In this document: in pieces, positions 6,677 through 14,201 of the stretch
Position numbering within the stretch: position 1 is the first letter of the stretch
Layout: every line of letters starts with the position of its first letter
Assembly: GCA_049317725.1 (NCBI GenBank)
Contig: JBMOHS010000046.1
Span: 1 to 22,639, forward strand
From: CAIOZW01 sp049317725
GTDB taxonomy: Bacteria; Acidobacteriota; Blastocatellia; RBC074
Direction of reading: 5' to 3'
DNA length: 22,639 nucleotides
Made by a program: the position numbers and the translations under genes
The notes under the pieces: generated by a model
What the model was told of the DNA's origin: nothing
Database searches by the model: none
Seen by the model: only the letters and a program-made list of their open reading frames with translations

Positions 6677-7323
6677 GGGGCGAGGCGGAAGCGGCGCCAC
6701 CTCTCTTCGCGCCACTCGTAGATGATGCGATCGTGGAGCCGGCTCTCCCGACCTTGCCAGAACTCGACCCAGTGCGGGCGGACCCGGAACCCTCCCCAGA
6801 AGAGTGGGCACGGGATCTCTCGACCGGCAAACTCTGCCTCCAGCTCCGCCCATTTGCGCTCGAGAGATCCCCGTTCGGGAATCTCTTCGCTCTGGGGGGA
6901 AGCCCAAGCCCCCAACTGGCTGCCCCGGGGGCGCGTCCGGAAGTAGGCCTCGGACTCGGCCTGCGAAACTCGCTCGACCTTGCCCTCGACCCGCACCTGG
7001 CGGTTGAGCGTGTGCCAGTAGAAGGTGAGGGCCGCCTGCGGGTTCTCCATCAACCGCCGCCCTTTGAGGCTTTGGTAGTTGGTGTAAAAGATGAATCCCT
7101 CCTCCTCGATGCCCTTCAAGAGGACAATCCGCGCGGAGATCTCTCCCGTCCGCGTCGAGGTCGAGAGGGTCATCGCTTCCGGGTCCGGTTGTTCCGCCCG
7201 GATCGCCTCCTCGAACCAGAATCGGAACTGCGCCATCGGATCGGGCAGAACCGACTCCTCGGTCAATGGTTCCGAGAGATACTCCCGCCTCAATTGGCTC
7301 AAGATGACTGCGATTTCATTCAT
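6673..7323 (-). CDS. pdxH: Pyridoxamine/pyridoxine 5'-phosphate oxidase
   Basis: FMN-dependent oxidation of pyridoxine or pyridoxamine phosphate to pyridoxal phosphate, for vitamin B6 synthesis and salvage. The sequence follows the family from end to end: LRREY near the N-terminus, ARIVLLKGIEEEGFIFYTNY in the FMN region, RQVRVEGKVERVS, RPRGSQLGAWASPQS, FWGGFRVRPHWVEFWQG and the C-terminal SRLHDR...RFRLAP. The start at 7323 (MNEIAVILSQLRREY, 216 residues) aligns with characterised enzymes; the frame is open to an ATG at 7371, which would add 16 residues, and neither start has a strong Shine-Dalgarno. The gene stands alone, with the convergent unknown gene overlapping its stop by 4 bp. It supplies the cofactor used by the PLP enzyme at 11.3 kb, though nothing links their expression. 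Confidence 0.96.
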   Translation of the reverse strand: MNEIAVILSQLRREYLSEPLTEESVLPDPMAQFRFWFEEAIRAEQPDPEAMTLSTSTRTGEISARIVLLKGIEEEGFIFYTNYQSLKGRRLMENPQAALTFYWHTLNRQVRVEGKVERVSQAESEAYFRTRPRGSQLGAWASPQSEEIPERGSLERKWAELEAEFAGREIPCPLFWGGFRVRPHWVEFWQGRESRLHDRIIYEWREERWRRFRLAP

Positions 7324-7595
7324 ACGATTGTCTCTGGGGATGGTGTCGGAGGGAAATTGGGAGAGAACCATCGGGAAGAGCGAATCTCTTCGGGGAGGTC
7401 AGGAAGGGCCACGAAGAGCAGCTCTCTATTCCTGTTCAGACGCGGCGCAAGGTCCGTGCAGAGAGGGCAAAGACCGACCAGGGAGGGAGGCGAGGTTCCA
7501 CCCGCTCCCCGGTCGACTTTGTTGTCATCTAGCAAGAGACCGCCGAGCGGGATGCTCATCGGTCCCCGCCTCGGTCTTTCTGGATTCCGGCTTGA
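7324..7595. other. Gap between pdxH start and RRM gene end
   Basis: No coding region supported. The main structure is a long imperfect hairpin at 7537-7577 with AGACCG/CGGTCT and GCGGG/CCCGC arms, which may end RRM transcription on the minus strand, although no U-tract follows on that side. I see no clear promoter for pdxH. Confidence 0.4.
7537..7577 (-). terminator. Hairpin downstream of the RRM gene, possible terminator
   Basis: Outer arms AGACCG (7537-7542) and CGGTCT (7572-7577) with inner arms GCGGG (7547-7551) and CCCGC (7565-7569). It lies about 20 bp after the minus-strand RRM stop. There is no U-run downstream on that strand, so factor-independent termination is uncertain. Confidence 0.35.
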
Positions 7596-7976
7596 CTAGT
7601 AGCGGTTGCCGCCACCACGGCCACCGCGATCCCGGTTGCCGCCGCCGCCGCCAAACCCACCACCGCCACGGCCGCCACCACCGCCAAATCCACCCCCGCC
7701 ACCAAATCCGCCGCGTGAGGGGCGGCTCTCCTTGGGCCTGGCTTCATTGACCGTCAACGGGCGTCCAGAGATCTCATACCCGTTGAACGCCTGAATTGCG
7801 GCCTCTGCCGCCTCCTGTGATTCCATCTCCACGAATCCAAACCCGCGCGAACGGCCCGTGTCGCGATCGGTAACGACATTGGCCGATTCCACCTGACCCG
7901 ACTCGCTGAACAGCTCCTCGAGATCCTGTTCTGTGATGCTGAATGGCAGATTCCCTACATAGAGTCGCACTGACAT
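7596..7976 (-). CDS. Glycine-rich RNA-binding protein with one RRM
   Basis: A 126-residue protein with a single RNA recognition motif followed by a disordered glycine/arginine tail. RNP2 is LYVGNL (residues 5-10) and RNP1 is RGFGFVEM (44-51), both with the aromatic residues that stack on RNA bases. From about residue 85 the chain is RGG-like repeats (GGFGGGGG and similar), ending GGRGGGNRY. The architecture matches the small Rbp proteins of cyanobacteria and other bacteria and plant glycine-rich RNA-binding proteins, some of which are cold-induced. The start ATG at 7976 has GAGGAT about 9 nt upstream. It is probably monocistronic, with 335 bp separating it from the radical SAM gene. Target RNAs cannot be told from sequence. 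Confidence 0.93.
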   Translation of the reverse strand: MSVRLYVGNLPFSITEQDLEELFSESGQVESANVVTDRDTGRSRGFGFVEMESQEAAEAAIQAFNGYEISGRPLTVNEARPKESRPSRGGFGGGGGFGGGGGRGGGGFGGGGGNRDRGGRGGGNRY

Positions 7977-8311
7977 GTTCTCTTTATCCTCGAATGGGTA
8001 GGAAGCAGGAAAGCTGGCTGCGGAAACGGTCTCCGGCTTTGCAATCGTTCAAGACAACGACAACACAACGAACAAATCTGCTTCTGGGGTTACTGATTCT
8101 CCCACTCTCTAACTATCGATCGCGCAAGCCCGGTCTTACTCTGACGGCGCATCACCGTTGACGCTAGTGAGAAGGCGCAGGTGGAAAGACCCTGTCCCAC
8201 GACCATCAGGGGAGTGGCTGATCCGATTCTGCTGAAGGGATGCCTCCTTGAAAGGCATCAACAGTAAAATCGACACGTATCTCTCCAAGATTGGGTTTTT
8301 CCAGGAAGGCA
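7977..8311. other. 335-bp gene-free leader of the RRM gene
   Basis: No coding region supported; a 67-codon frame on the minus strand at 8136-8339 overlaps the radical SAM gene and lacks family resemblance. A small inverted repeat ACGG/CCGT occurs near 8145-8160. The length leaves room for a long 5' untranslated region on the RRM transcript, but I could not find a convincing promoter. Confidence 0.4.
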
Positions 8312-9226
8312 CTATATAGGAGGTTTTCGCAAATCGCAATCGCCCGATTTCGACCGGGAAAGATTCTTTTCTGTCTGGATTGGGGAAAGGGGATCAAGGA
8401 GGAACCCCTCAGAGCCGAAACCGACCCGTGACGGACCGAGTCGCTGGCGGAGGGCGTCGAGGAGGAGATCCGGGACGGGAGAGGAGAGCCAGTCTGGGTA
8501 GCCAAGAGAGGCGAGTTTGGCAGGCAGGCCGAGTTGGCGGCTGCGGCGGCCCTCGGCACCGTCTCCAGAGACGAGGGTGTCGACGACGACGCGGCGAACG
8601 CGAGGGGCGATGAGATCGGCGAAGGGGAGGGGATCGCAGGGGAGCACGGGACTGATCGCGACCTGGGTGGTCAGTCCGGCAGCGGTGAGTCGTTCCAGGG
8701 TGAGGAGGCGACGGGCGACGCTTGGGGAGGTGGGGGTCAGCTGGCGTCGGATCTCGTCGCGATTGGTCTCGAGGGTCAGACTGACGACGACGCGATCGCC
8801 GAGCGCGACGAGCATCGGGAGGTCCCGTTCGATGAGGGGGGAGCGGGTCTGGACCATGAGCTTGCCAAAGGGGCCGCTCGCGGCGAAGATCTCGAGGAGT
8901 TGGCGGGTCAGTCCGAGTCTTGCCTCCGCGCCCTGATACGGATCGGTCGCACTGCTCATAAAGATCCGCAGGGAGCCAAAGCGGCCGTTGCGGCGCAATG
9001 TCTCCAGCTCCCGCGAGAGCCGCTCGGGCGCGTTGATCTTCGCCCGGACCCAGTCTCCCCACGGCGCGCTGGCAAACCGCTGGATGGGCATGGCGCGAAC
9101 ATAACAGTACGGGCAGGAGTCCTTGCCGAAGGCGCATCCCTGGTATGGATTGAGCGAGTGGGTGTAGCCGGTGAGGTAGCCGCGGGTTGGGGTCAGCAGG
9201 GTTGTGGTCTCGACCGGCTCGAACAT
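8312..9226 (-). CDS. SplB-like radical SAM protein
   Basis: Radical SAM protein of the broad spore-photoproduct-lyase-like group (COG1533 type), 304 residues from ATG 9226. The N-terminal segment SLNPYQGCAFG...CPYCYVRAMP carries the three cysteines for the 4Fe-4S cluster (C31, C38, C41). Downstream are MSSATDPYQGAE, QTRSPLIERDLPML and VSLTLETNRDEIRRQLTP, all usual for this group. Spacing of the cysteines is CX6CX2C, three residues longer than the standard CX3CX2C. The frame is open to 9313, but the extra 29 residues look unlike the family, so 9226 is preferred. Substrate is unknown: the group includes DNA photoproduct lyases and many uncharacterised members, and it should not be called a photolyase on this evidence. 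Confidence 0.88.
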   Translation of the reverse strand: MFEPVETTTLLTPTRGYLTGYTHSLNPYQGCAFGKDSCPYCYVRAMPIQRFASAPWGDWVRAKINAPERLSRELETLRRNGRFGSLRIFMSSATDPYQGAEARLGLTRQLLEIFAASGPFGKLMVQTRSPLIERDLPMLVALGDRVVVSLTLETNRDEIRRQLTPTSPSVARRLLTLERLTAAGLTTQVAISPVLPCDPLPFADLIAPRVRRVVVDTLVSGDGAEGRRSRQLGLPAKLASLGYPDWLSSPVPDLLLDALRQRLGPSRVGFGSEGFLLDPLSPIQTEKNLSRSKSGDCDLRKPPI

Positions 9227-9482
9227 TGGGCACCCTGGGGGAAGGCGGACAGAGAGAGAGGGCGGCACGGGCCGGAACGATTTCTTGCCCAATGCCGATT
9301 GGCAGTGTACCATCCGGTCTCATCGAGAAAACAGAGCCAAAAACAGGAGAGAAGAACCAAGTCCGACCACGACGGAACAAGTCGTTGTCGTCTCGGTGGG
9401 GGCGTGGGAAGTGTTGGCAGGGAATGTGCAATTGGCAGGGAATGTGCAATTGGATCTGAAGAGGCAAGGAGGAATCGTCAAG
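9227..9482. other. Divergent intergenic region, radical SAM / M61 peptidase
   Basis: Contains a CCAAT-GCCG-ATTGG inverted repeat (9289-9302), a weak plus-strand promoter candidate TTGCCC (9285-9290), N17, TACCAT (9308-9313), and the 18-bp tandem repeat listed separately. No coding region is supported. Confidence 0.45.
9414..9453. repeat. 18-bp tandem repeat, about 2.2 copies
   Basis: TTGGCAGGGAATGTGCAA occurs at 9414-9431 and again, identically, at 9432-9449, followed by TTGG. It lies just upstream of the ribosome-binding site of the M61 peptidase (AAGGAGG, 9466-9472). Confidence 0.9.
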
Positions 9483-11012
9483 ATGAAGAGGCGGCAAGGG
9501 CAGGGAAGGTGGGTGGCCGTGTGGACAGCCGCCATTCTGGTGCTTCTGGTGGGGGCAGGGGGCAAGGCCGCAGCGGCACCGCGGCTCGACTACCGATTGC
9601 GGGTTACCGATGCGGGGAACCACCTCTTTCATGTGACCATTGAGGCGACCCAACTCGATGGGCCGACGCTGCAGGTCGCACTGCCGGCGTGGACGCCGGG
9701 TTGGTACACCATCCGGCCGTATGCGTCGAATGTCATGCGGTTGCAGGCGCACGTTGCGGGGCAGCGTCTGCCGCTGCGTTCGCTCGACAAGCAGACGTGG
9801 CAGATCGAGTCTGGTGGGCGGTCGGCGCTGACGATCGAGTATGACTACTATGCCAATAATCTTGCCGTCAATGGAGCCGAGCTGACCGCCCGACGTGCCT
9901 TTTTTCTGGGGACAAACCTCTTCCTCTTCGTCCCAGGTCAGACGACTGGCATCCCGACCACCCTGACGTTGGAGATGCCGGAGGGCTGGCAAGTGGCGAC
10001 GGGGCTGCGCCCCGCGGAGCGCCGTCACGTCTATCTCGCACGGGATTACGATCAGTTGGTCGACGCTCCGACCATCCTTGGTGCCTTTGACAGCTACCAG
10101 ACACGGGCACTCGGCAAGCCGATCCGCGTCATCCTCGAGCCGCAGGGGCTGCTCAGCCCCGAGAAGGCCACCCAGCTCACGGAGGATCTTCGCCAGATGA
10201 TCGAGTCGCAGGGACGGATGTTCGGCGGGCTCCCCTACGAGGACTATACGATTCTCTATGTCGTCGGAGGGCAGGGGGGCGGGGCACTCGAGCACGAGAA
10301 CTCGACCAATGTCATGCTCCGGGCGATGCCGGCGGACCCGCGGGCGCTGCTCGGGGTGACCTCCCACGAACACTTCCACGTCTGGAACGTCAAGCGCCTG
10401 CGCCCGGCGGCCCTCCTCCCCTATGAGTATCGACGCGAGCAGTATGTGCGGGAGTTATGGATGGCCGAGGGGATCACCAGTTACTACGGTGACCTGCATC
10501 TCCGCCGCGCGGGACTCCTCCCGAAGGAGGACTACCTGCGTGGACTGGCAGGGCAGATGCAAGCCCTCCAGCGCAATGAGGCGCGCCACTGGATCCCCCT
10601 GACCGACGCCAGCACTGTGACGTGGCTGACCTATGGCGGGGGGAGCGCATTCGGTCGATTCACGGTCAACTATTATGGCAAGGGCGAGCTGGTCGGGCTG
10701 CTGCTCGATCTGGAGATTCGCGGAGTGACCGGAAATCGCCAGAGCCTCGATGACGTGATGCGGACGCTCCTCGCCGAGTTTGCCGAGCGGGGGCGCGGCT
10801 ACACCACGGAAGATGTCGAAGCGGTGGTCTCGCGATTGACAGGCCGCTCCTTCGATTCTTTCTTTGCGAAGTATGTTACAGGAACGGCGGAGCTGGACTA
10901 TGACGCAGCGTTGGCCCACGCGGGACTGCGCCTCGTCGACGGGGAGCTGGTCGATCTCGGGACGGTGACGGCGGCGCAGCGCGCGCTACGCCGGAGCTGG
11001 CTGGGTGAGTAG
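9483..11012 (+). CDS. Secreted M61-family metallopeptidase lacking a recognisable PDZ domain
   Basis: Zinc aminopeptidase of the glycyl aminopeptidase (M61) family, 509 residues. The start ATG 9483 follows AAGGAGG and begins a signal peptide (MKRRQGQGRWVAVW then a hydrophobic stretch ending GGKAAAA), so the enzyme is exported. The N-terminal beta domain has the family's ALPAWTPGWYTIRPYASNV. Catalytic residues are in SHEHFHVWNVKRLRP (HEHFH at 295-299) and WMAEGITSYYGDL (E329 as third zinc ligand). The mid region YGKGELVGLLLDLEIR is typical too. After TAELDYDAALAHAGLRL the chain ends within about 20 residues with TAAQRALRRSWLGE. Most relatives carry a PDZ domain of 80-100 residues between those two points, and none is seen here or in other frames downstream. 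Substrate is unknown. Confidence 0.92.
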   Translation: MKRRQGQGRWVAVWTAAILVLLVGAGGKAAAAPRLDYRLRVTDAGNHLFHVTIEATQLDGPTLQVALPAWTPGWYTIRPYASNVMRLQAHVAGQRLPLRSLDKQTWQIESGGRSALTIEYDYYANNLAVNGAELTARRAFFLGTNLFLFVPGQTTGIPTTLTLEMPEGWQVATGLRPAERRHVYLARDYDQLVDAPTILGAFDSYQTRALGKPIRVILEPQGLLSPEKATQLTEDLRQMIESQGRMFGGLPYEDYTILYVVGGQGGGALEHENSTNVMLRAMPADPRALLGVTSHEHFHVWNVKRLRPAALLPYEYRREQYVRELWMAEGITSYYGDLHLRRAGLLPKEDYLRGLAGQMQALQRNEARHWIPLTDASTVTWLTYGGGSAFGRFTVNYYGKGELVGLLLDLEIRGVTGNRQSLDDVMRTLLAEFAERGRGYTTEDVEAVVSRLTGRSFDSFFAKYVTGTAELDYDAALAHAGLRLVDGELVDLGTVTAAQRALRRSWLGE

Positions 11013-11055
11013 GCGGCCACAGATCCCGGGAAATTGAGAGGCGATCTGGAAACCA

Positions 11056-11108
11056 GGGGCGAGGGACGAGGGGTGAGGGATGAGGGGTGAGGGATGAGGG
11101 ATGAGGGG
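11056..11108 (+). repeat. G-rich repeat, left arm (GAGGGGTGAGGGAT type)
   Basis: Eight runs of three or four G on the plus strand separated by 3-4 nt (CGA, TGA, ATGA), a very strong G-quadruplex pattern. The unit is roughly a 14-bp GAGGGGTGAGGGAT. The first 18 bases pair with the right arm at 16 of 18 positions. Confidence 0.85.
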
Positions 11109-11178
11109 TGAGGCTCACGCGGAGGCGCGGAGGTTTTTCAAGAAGCGGATCGCCTACACGCTTCTATTCTTCCTCTCG

Positions 11179-11242
11179 CCCCTCGCCCCTGCTCCCTCGC
11201 CCCTGTTCCCTCGCCCCTGTTCCCTCGCCCCTCACTCCCCCC
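11179..11242 (-). repeat. C-rich repeat, right arm (CCCTCGCCCCTGTT type)
   Basis: Plus-strand units of about 14 bp, CCCTCGCCCCTGTT, giving nine runs of three or more C; the minus strand is therefore a G-quadruplex motif of opposite polarity to the left arm. Segment 11214-11231 is the near reverse complement of 11056-11073. Confidence 0.85.
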
Positions 11243-11288
11243 TCCGGCGCGAGACAAAAAACCGGGCCTTTGATTGAGGGAGGAGATC

Positions 11289-12593
11289 ATGACAAGAGCA
11301 GAGACGAGGCGGGCCTTTCTGCGCGGAGCTGCGCGCGGGCTCGGAGGTGGGTTGATCGCAGCGGAGTTTCACGAATCCGGGATGGCGCGTGCTCTTGACG
11401 CCGTGCCCTATCTTCGCGATCGGACACCCGATGACGTGGCACCCGACGAGGACTTTTGGCGGGAGATTCAGCAGGCCTTTACCGTCGACCGTACCCTCAT
11501 CAATCTCAACAACGGAGGGGTCTCCCCCTCCCCGAGGGTCGTGCAGGAGGCGATGCGCCGCTACCTGGAGTTTGCCAACCAGGCACCCGTCTACACCATG
11601 TGGCGCATTCAGGATCCACAGATCGAGAGCGTCCGTCGGCGGCTCGCCCGGTTCTTCGGCTGCTCCGCGGAAGAGGTCGCGATTACCCGCAACGCCAGCG
11701 AGTCCCTCGAGATCTGCCAACTCGGGCTCGATCTCCGTCCGGGCGATGAGGTTCTGACCACCAATCAGGACTATCCGCGGATGCTGACCGCCTGGAAGCA
11801 GCGGGTCCGTCGCGACGGCATCGTTCTGCGCCCCATCTCCATCCCGCTCCGCCACGAGGATCCCGCAGCGATTGTCGACCACTTCGCGCGGGCGATCACG
11901 CCACGCACCCGGGTCATGCACTTCTGCCACATCACCAACCTCAGCGGGCAGATCTACCCCGTGCGCCAGCTCTGTCAGTTGGCCCGTTCACGAGGGATCG
12001 AGGCGATTGTCGATGGCGCGCACGCCTTCGCCCACTTCCCCTTTCAGCACGCCGATCTCGATTGCGATTACTATGGGACGAGTCTCCATAAATGGCTGAC
12101 GGCTCCCTTTGGGACGGGGATGCTTTATGTCCGCCGGGAGAAGATCCCTGGGCTCTGGGCGCTGATGGCCTCCGAGGAGCAGAACGATGCCAAGATCCAG
12201 AAGTTTGAGGAGATCGGGACGCACCCCTCTGCCAATGCCCTCGCCATTAACGAGGCACTCGATTTCCACGAGGCGATCGGGATCGAGCGGAAAGCGGCCC
12301 GGCTCCGCTATCTCTTCCATCGCTGGGCGCGCCGGCTCGAAAGCCATCCGCGCGTCCGCATCCACACCAGCTTCGACCCACGCCAATCCTGCGGTTTGAC
12401 ACTCTTTCAGATCGAAGGGGTCGACTCGGGCCGCCTCTCCGGCCACCTCATGGAGCACTACCGGATCATCACGACCGCCATCAAACATCCAGAGTTTGAG
12501 GGGGTCCGGGTGACCCCCAACGTCTACACCACAGTGCGCGAGATCGATCTCTTCGCCGAAGCGGTCGAGCAGTTTTTGGCCAAAGAGGCCTGA
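11289..12593 (+). CDS. Class V aminotransferase-fold PLP enzyme with Tat signal
   Basis: PLP-dependent enzyme of the isopenicillin-N-epimerase/cysteine-desulfurase-like group, 434 residues. The start ATG 11289 sits behind GAGGGAGGAG. The N-terminus RRAFLRGAARGLGGG fits a twin-arginine signal, so export in folded, cofactor-loaded form is likely. Family landmarks are NLNNGGVSPSPR near the N-terminus, TRNASESLEI, the cofactor-binding aspartate D242 in VDGAHAFAHF, and the Schiff-base lysine K268 in TSLHKWLTAPFGTGML. Residues EEIGTHPSANALAINEAL are typical for the epimerase-like branch. The NIPSNAP gene follows after 11 bp and is probably co-transcribed. The reaction cannot be assigned; epimerase, lyase and transaminase activities all occur in this fold. 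Confidence 0.9.
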   Translation: MTRAETRRAFLRGAARGLGGGLIAAEFHESGMARALDAVPYLRDRTPDDVAPDEDFWREIQQAFTVDRTLINLNNGGVSPSPRVVQEAMRRYLEFANQAPVYTMWRIQDPQIESVRRRLARFFGCSAEEVAITRNASESLEICQLGLDLRPGDEVLTTNQDYPRMLTAWKQRVRRDGIVLRPISIPLRHEDPAAIVDHFARAITPRTRVMHFCHITNLSGQIYPVRQLCQLARSRGIEAIVDGAHAFAHFPFQHADLDCDYYGTSLHKWLTAPFGTGMLYVRREKIPGLWALMASEEQNDAKIQKFEEIGTHPSANALAINEALDFHEAIGIERKAARLRYLFHRWARRLESHPRVRIHTSFDPRQSCGLTLFQIEGVDSGRLSGHLMEHYRIITTAIKHPEFEGVRVTPNVYTTVREIDLFAEAVEQFLAKEA

Positions 12594-12604
12594 GGGGAAG
12601 GGGC

Positions 12605-12946
12605 ATGATTCTACTGAAGGTCTCTTATCGATTGCGGGCCCATCACGTCTCGCGTTATGAGGATCTCTTTGCCACACGGACCTTGCCGCTGATTCGGGAG
12701 CACGGTCTGGGCTTCCTCGGGATTTGGCGGACCATCGTCGGTGAGGCTCAGGAGTATCTCGAACTCTTCGCCTTCGATTCACTCTCCCAGTTCGATCTGC
12801 AGTGGCGAGGATTGATGGCCGATCCCCGCCTCGTCACCCTCTTCGAGGAGACGGGCCCGCTCGTCGAGGAGGAGCGGCTTGCCCTCTTCGAGCCGCTCCG
12901 CGGAATCGAGACCGCGATCGAGCCTCACCGCCGCGGCATCCGATAG
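12605..12946 (+). CDS. NIPSNAP-domain protein
   Basis: A 113-residue protein resembling the NIPSNAP family (dimeric alpha-beta barrel fold), with the characteristic HGLGFLGIWRTIVGEAQEYL and ELFAFDSLSQFDLQW stretches followed by MADPRL. ATG 12605 is preceded by GAGGGGAAGGGG. It lies 11 bp after the PLP enzyme gene and is likely in the same transcript. It has no signal peptide, so partner and location may differ from the Tat-exported neighbour. Its function is unknown; the fold often binds small ligands or haem. The last 22 bp overlap the convergent VWFA gene. Confidence 0.85.
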   Translation: MILLKVSYRLRAHHVSRYEDLFATRTLPLIREHGLGFLGIWRTIVGEAQEYLELFAFDSLSQFDLQWRGLMADPRLVTLFEETGPLVEEERLALFEPLRGIETAIEPHRRGIR

Positions 12947-14040
12947 CCGGGACGGGTTCGCGCGGTGAGCCCTGGCTGGTTGACTTCGACCCGCAGGGAG
13001 CGCCACGCGCCATCCCGGCGCTCATTTCGAGGGTAGTAGGCCAGGGTATAGACCGTCCGCAGCTCCTCGGCAATCTGTCGATAGGCGTCGGCCAACTCCA
13101 GCAGAGGCTCCGTTCCCCCGCTCGAACCGGCCAGCCCCGCTGGGAGCACCCGCCCCCCTGTCTGCTTGGTCAGCTCCCGCAGCTCTCTTCGCGCCATTCG
13201 GTAGAGCTGGCGATTGATCGTCACCCGCTCGGCATCCGTCAACCGGCAGTGTGGTGTCTCGGCGGAGAAGGCGGCCGGCTTCTCTCCCGCACGGCTCTTC
13301 TTCTCTTCTGACAGATACTTGCGCAGCTGCTTCCCCGAGAACTCGAAATGGGAAGGGGCGCGGCAATCCCGCCGCATCCCTGCCTCGGTAAAGCGTTCTG
13401 TCTCCACTTCGAGCGCATAGACGGTGACCCCTCCCCGCTCCAGGGTCGGAAGGACGTCTTGATACTCCAGGAGGCCATAGGAGTCGACTCCATCGGTCAA
13501 GGCGAGAATCGCCTTGCGGCCTTTGACGGGCCCAAGGATCTCCTCGGTCGCCAGTTGCAGTGCGTCGTAGAAGGAGGTGCCCGATCCAGGGCGCAGCAAT
13601 TGCAGCCCCGCTTGCAACCGGTTGCGATCGGGCGTCAGATCCCGCAACAGCTCCACCTCGCGCTGGAACTGGACCAGGGCCAATCGATCCTGCGGCCGCA
13701 ACAGGGCAAAGAACTGCCCTGCCGCTCTCCGCAGCGTCGTCAGCTCCTCGCGTGCGCTCCCGGAGGTGTCGATCAGCAACGTGAGGTGGAGTGGGGCGTC
13801 ACTCCCCTCGAAGCTGACAATCTTTTGTCGCACTCCATCCTCGAAGACGGCGAAGTCCTCCACCGTCAGCCCCTCTTGGGTCAGACCGCTGCGCTCCTCG
13901 GCGACCCGGACGTCGATTGAGACCAAGTCTGTCTCGACCCGCACGACTGGCTCCTGCCCCCACGCCGCACCTGCCCAGACGAGCACTCCCGCCATCCCGA
14001 GGGCCAGCCCTTCTCTCACCTGCCTCTTCTCACGTGCCAT
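12925..14040 (-). CDS. Secreted VWFA-related protein of acidobacterial type
   Basis: A 371-residue exported protein with one von Willebrand factor A domain, resembling the VWFA-related family that is expanded in Acidobacteria. ATG 14040 has GAGGAG about 8 nt upstream and begins a signal peptide (MAREKRQVREGLALGMAGVL, cleavage after AAWGQ). A short beta region (VVRVETDLVSIDVRV, VEDFAVFEDGVRQKIVSFE) precedes the A domain. The metal-ion site looks complete: DTSGS in LLIDTSGSAREEL, the threonine of GTSFYDAL, and the aspartate of ALTDGVDS. The C-terminal part contains YRQIAEELRTVYTLAYYP and ends RTRPGYRMPRR, as usual for these proteins. The open frame extends to 14208 without resemblance. It probably works in adhesion or protein binding outside the cytoplasm; no partner is evident. 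Confidence 0.9.
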   Translation of the reverse strand: MAREKRQVREGLALGMAGVLVWAGAAWGQEPVVRVETDLVSIDVRVAEERSGLTQEGLTVEDFAVFEDGVRQKIVSFEGSDAPLHLTLLIDTSGSAREELTTLRRAAGQFFALLRPQDRLALVQFQREVELLRDLTPDRNRLQAGLQLLRPGSGTSFYDALQLATEEILGPVKGRKAILALTDGVDSYGLLEYQDVLPTLERGGVTVYALEVETERFTEAGMRRDCRAPSHFEFSGKQLRKYLSEEKKSRAGEKPAAFSAETPHCRLTDAERVTINRQLYRMARRELRELTKQTGGRVLPAGLAGSSGGTEPLLELADAYRQIAEELRTVYTLAYYPRNERRDGAWRSLRVEVNQPGLTARTRPGYRMPRR

Positions 14041-14201
14041 CTCTCCTCGTCCTCCTTTCCCCCTTGCAGTATAGCCTTGCCCAGCGTCACCCGGCGATGC
14101 TGGACGCTTGTCCCGTGGCGCGGAGAAGGGAACCGCGCCGCAGACTGGCCGAGGGCCCCCCCTCCCTCCTCTCGAGTCGGGCAGGATATTTTGAGCGGTG
14201 C

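Larger units (their letters stand above)
11013..11288. other. Intergenic region dominated by G-rich and C-rich repeats
   Basis: No gene supported. It holds the two repeat arms described separately, separated by about 70 bp of ordinary sequence, and ends with the strong Shine-Dalgarno of the aminotransferase (GAGGGAGGAG, 11276-11285). Confidence 0.7.

Noticed and set aside
7600..7720. Repeated CCGCCACC-type sequence as a CRISPR or minisatellite
   Set aside because: It is the codon-level reflection of the glycine-rich tail of the RRM protein, with no spacers.
8409..10379. 656-codon open frame on the minus strand
   Set aside because: Runs opposite the M61 gene and overlaps the radical SAM gene in another frame; composition is Arg/Pro-rich as expected for a shadow frame.
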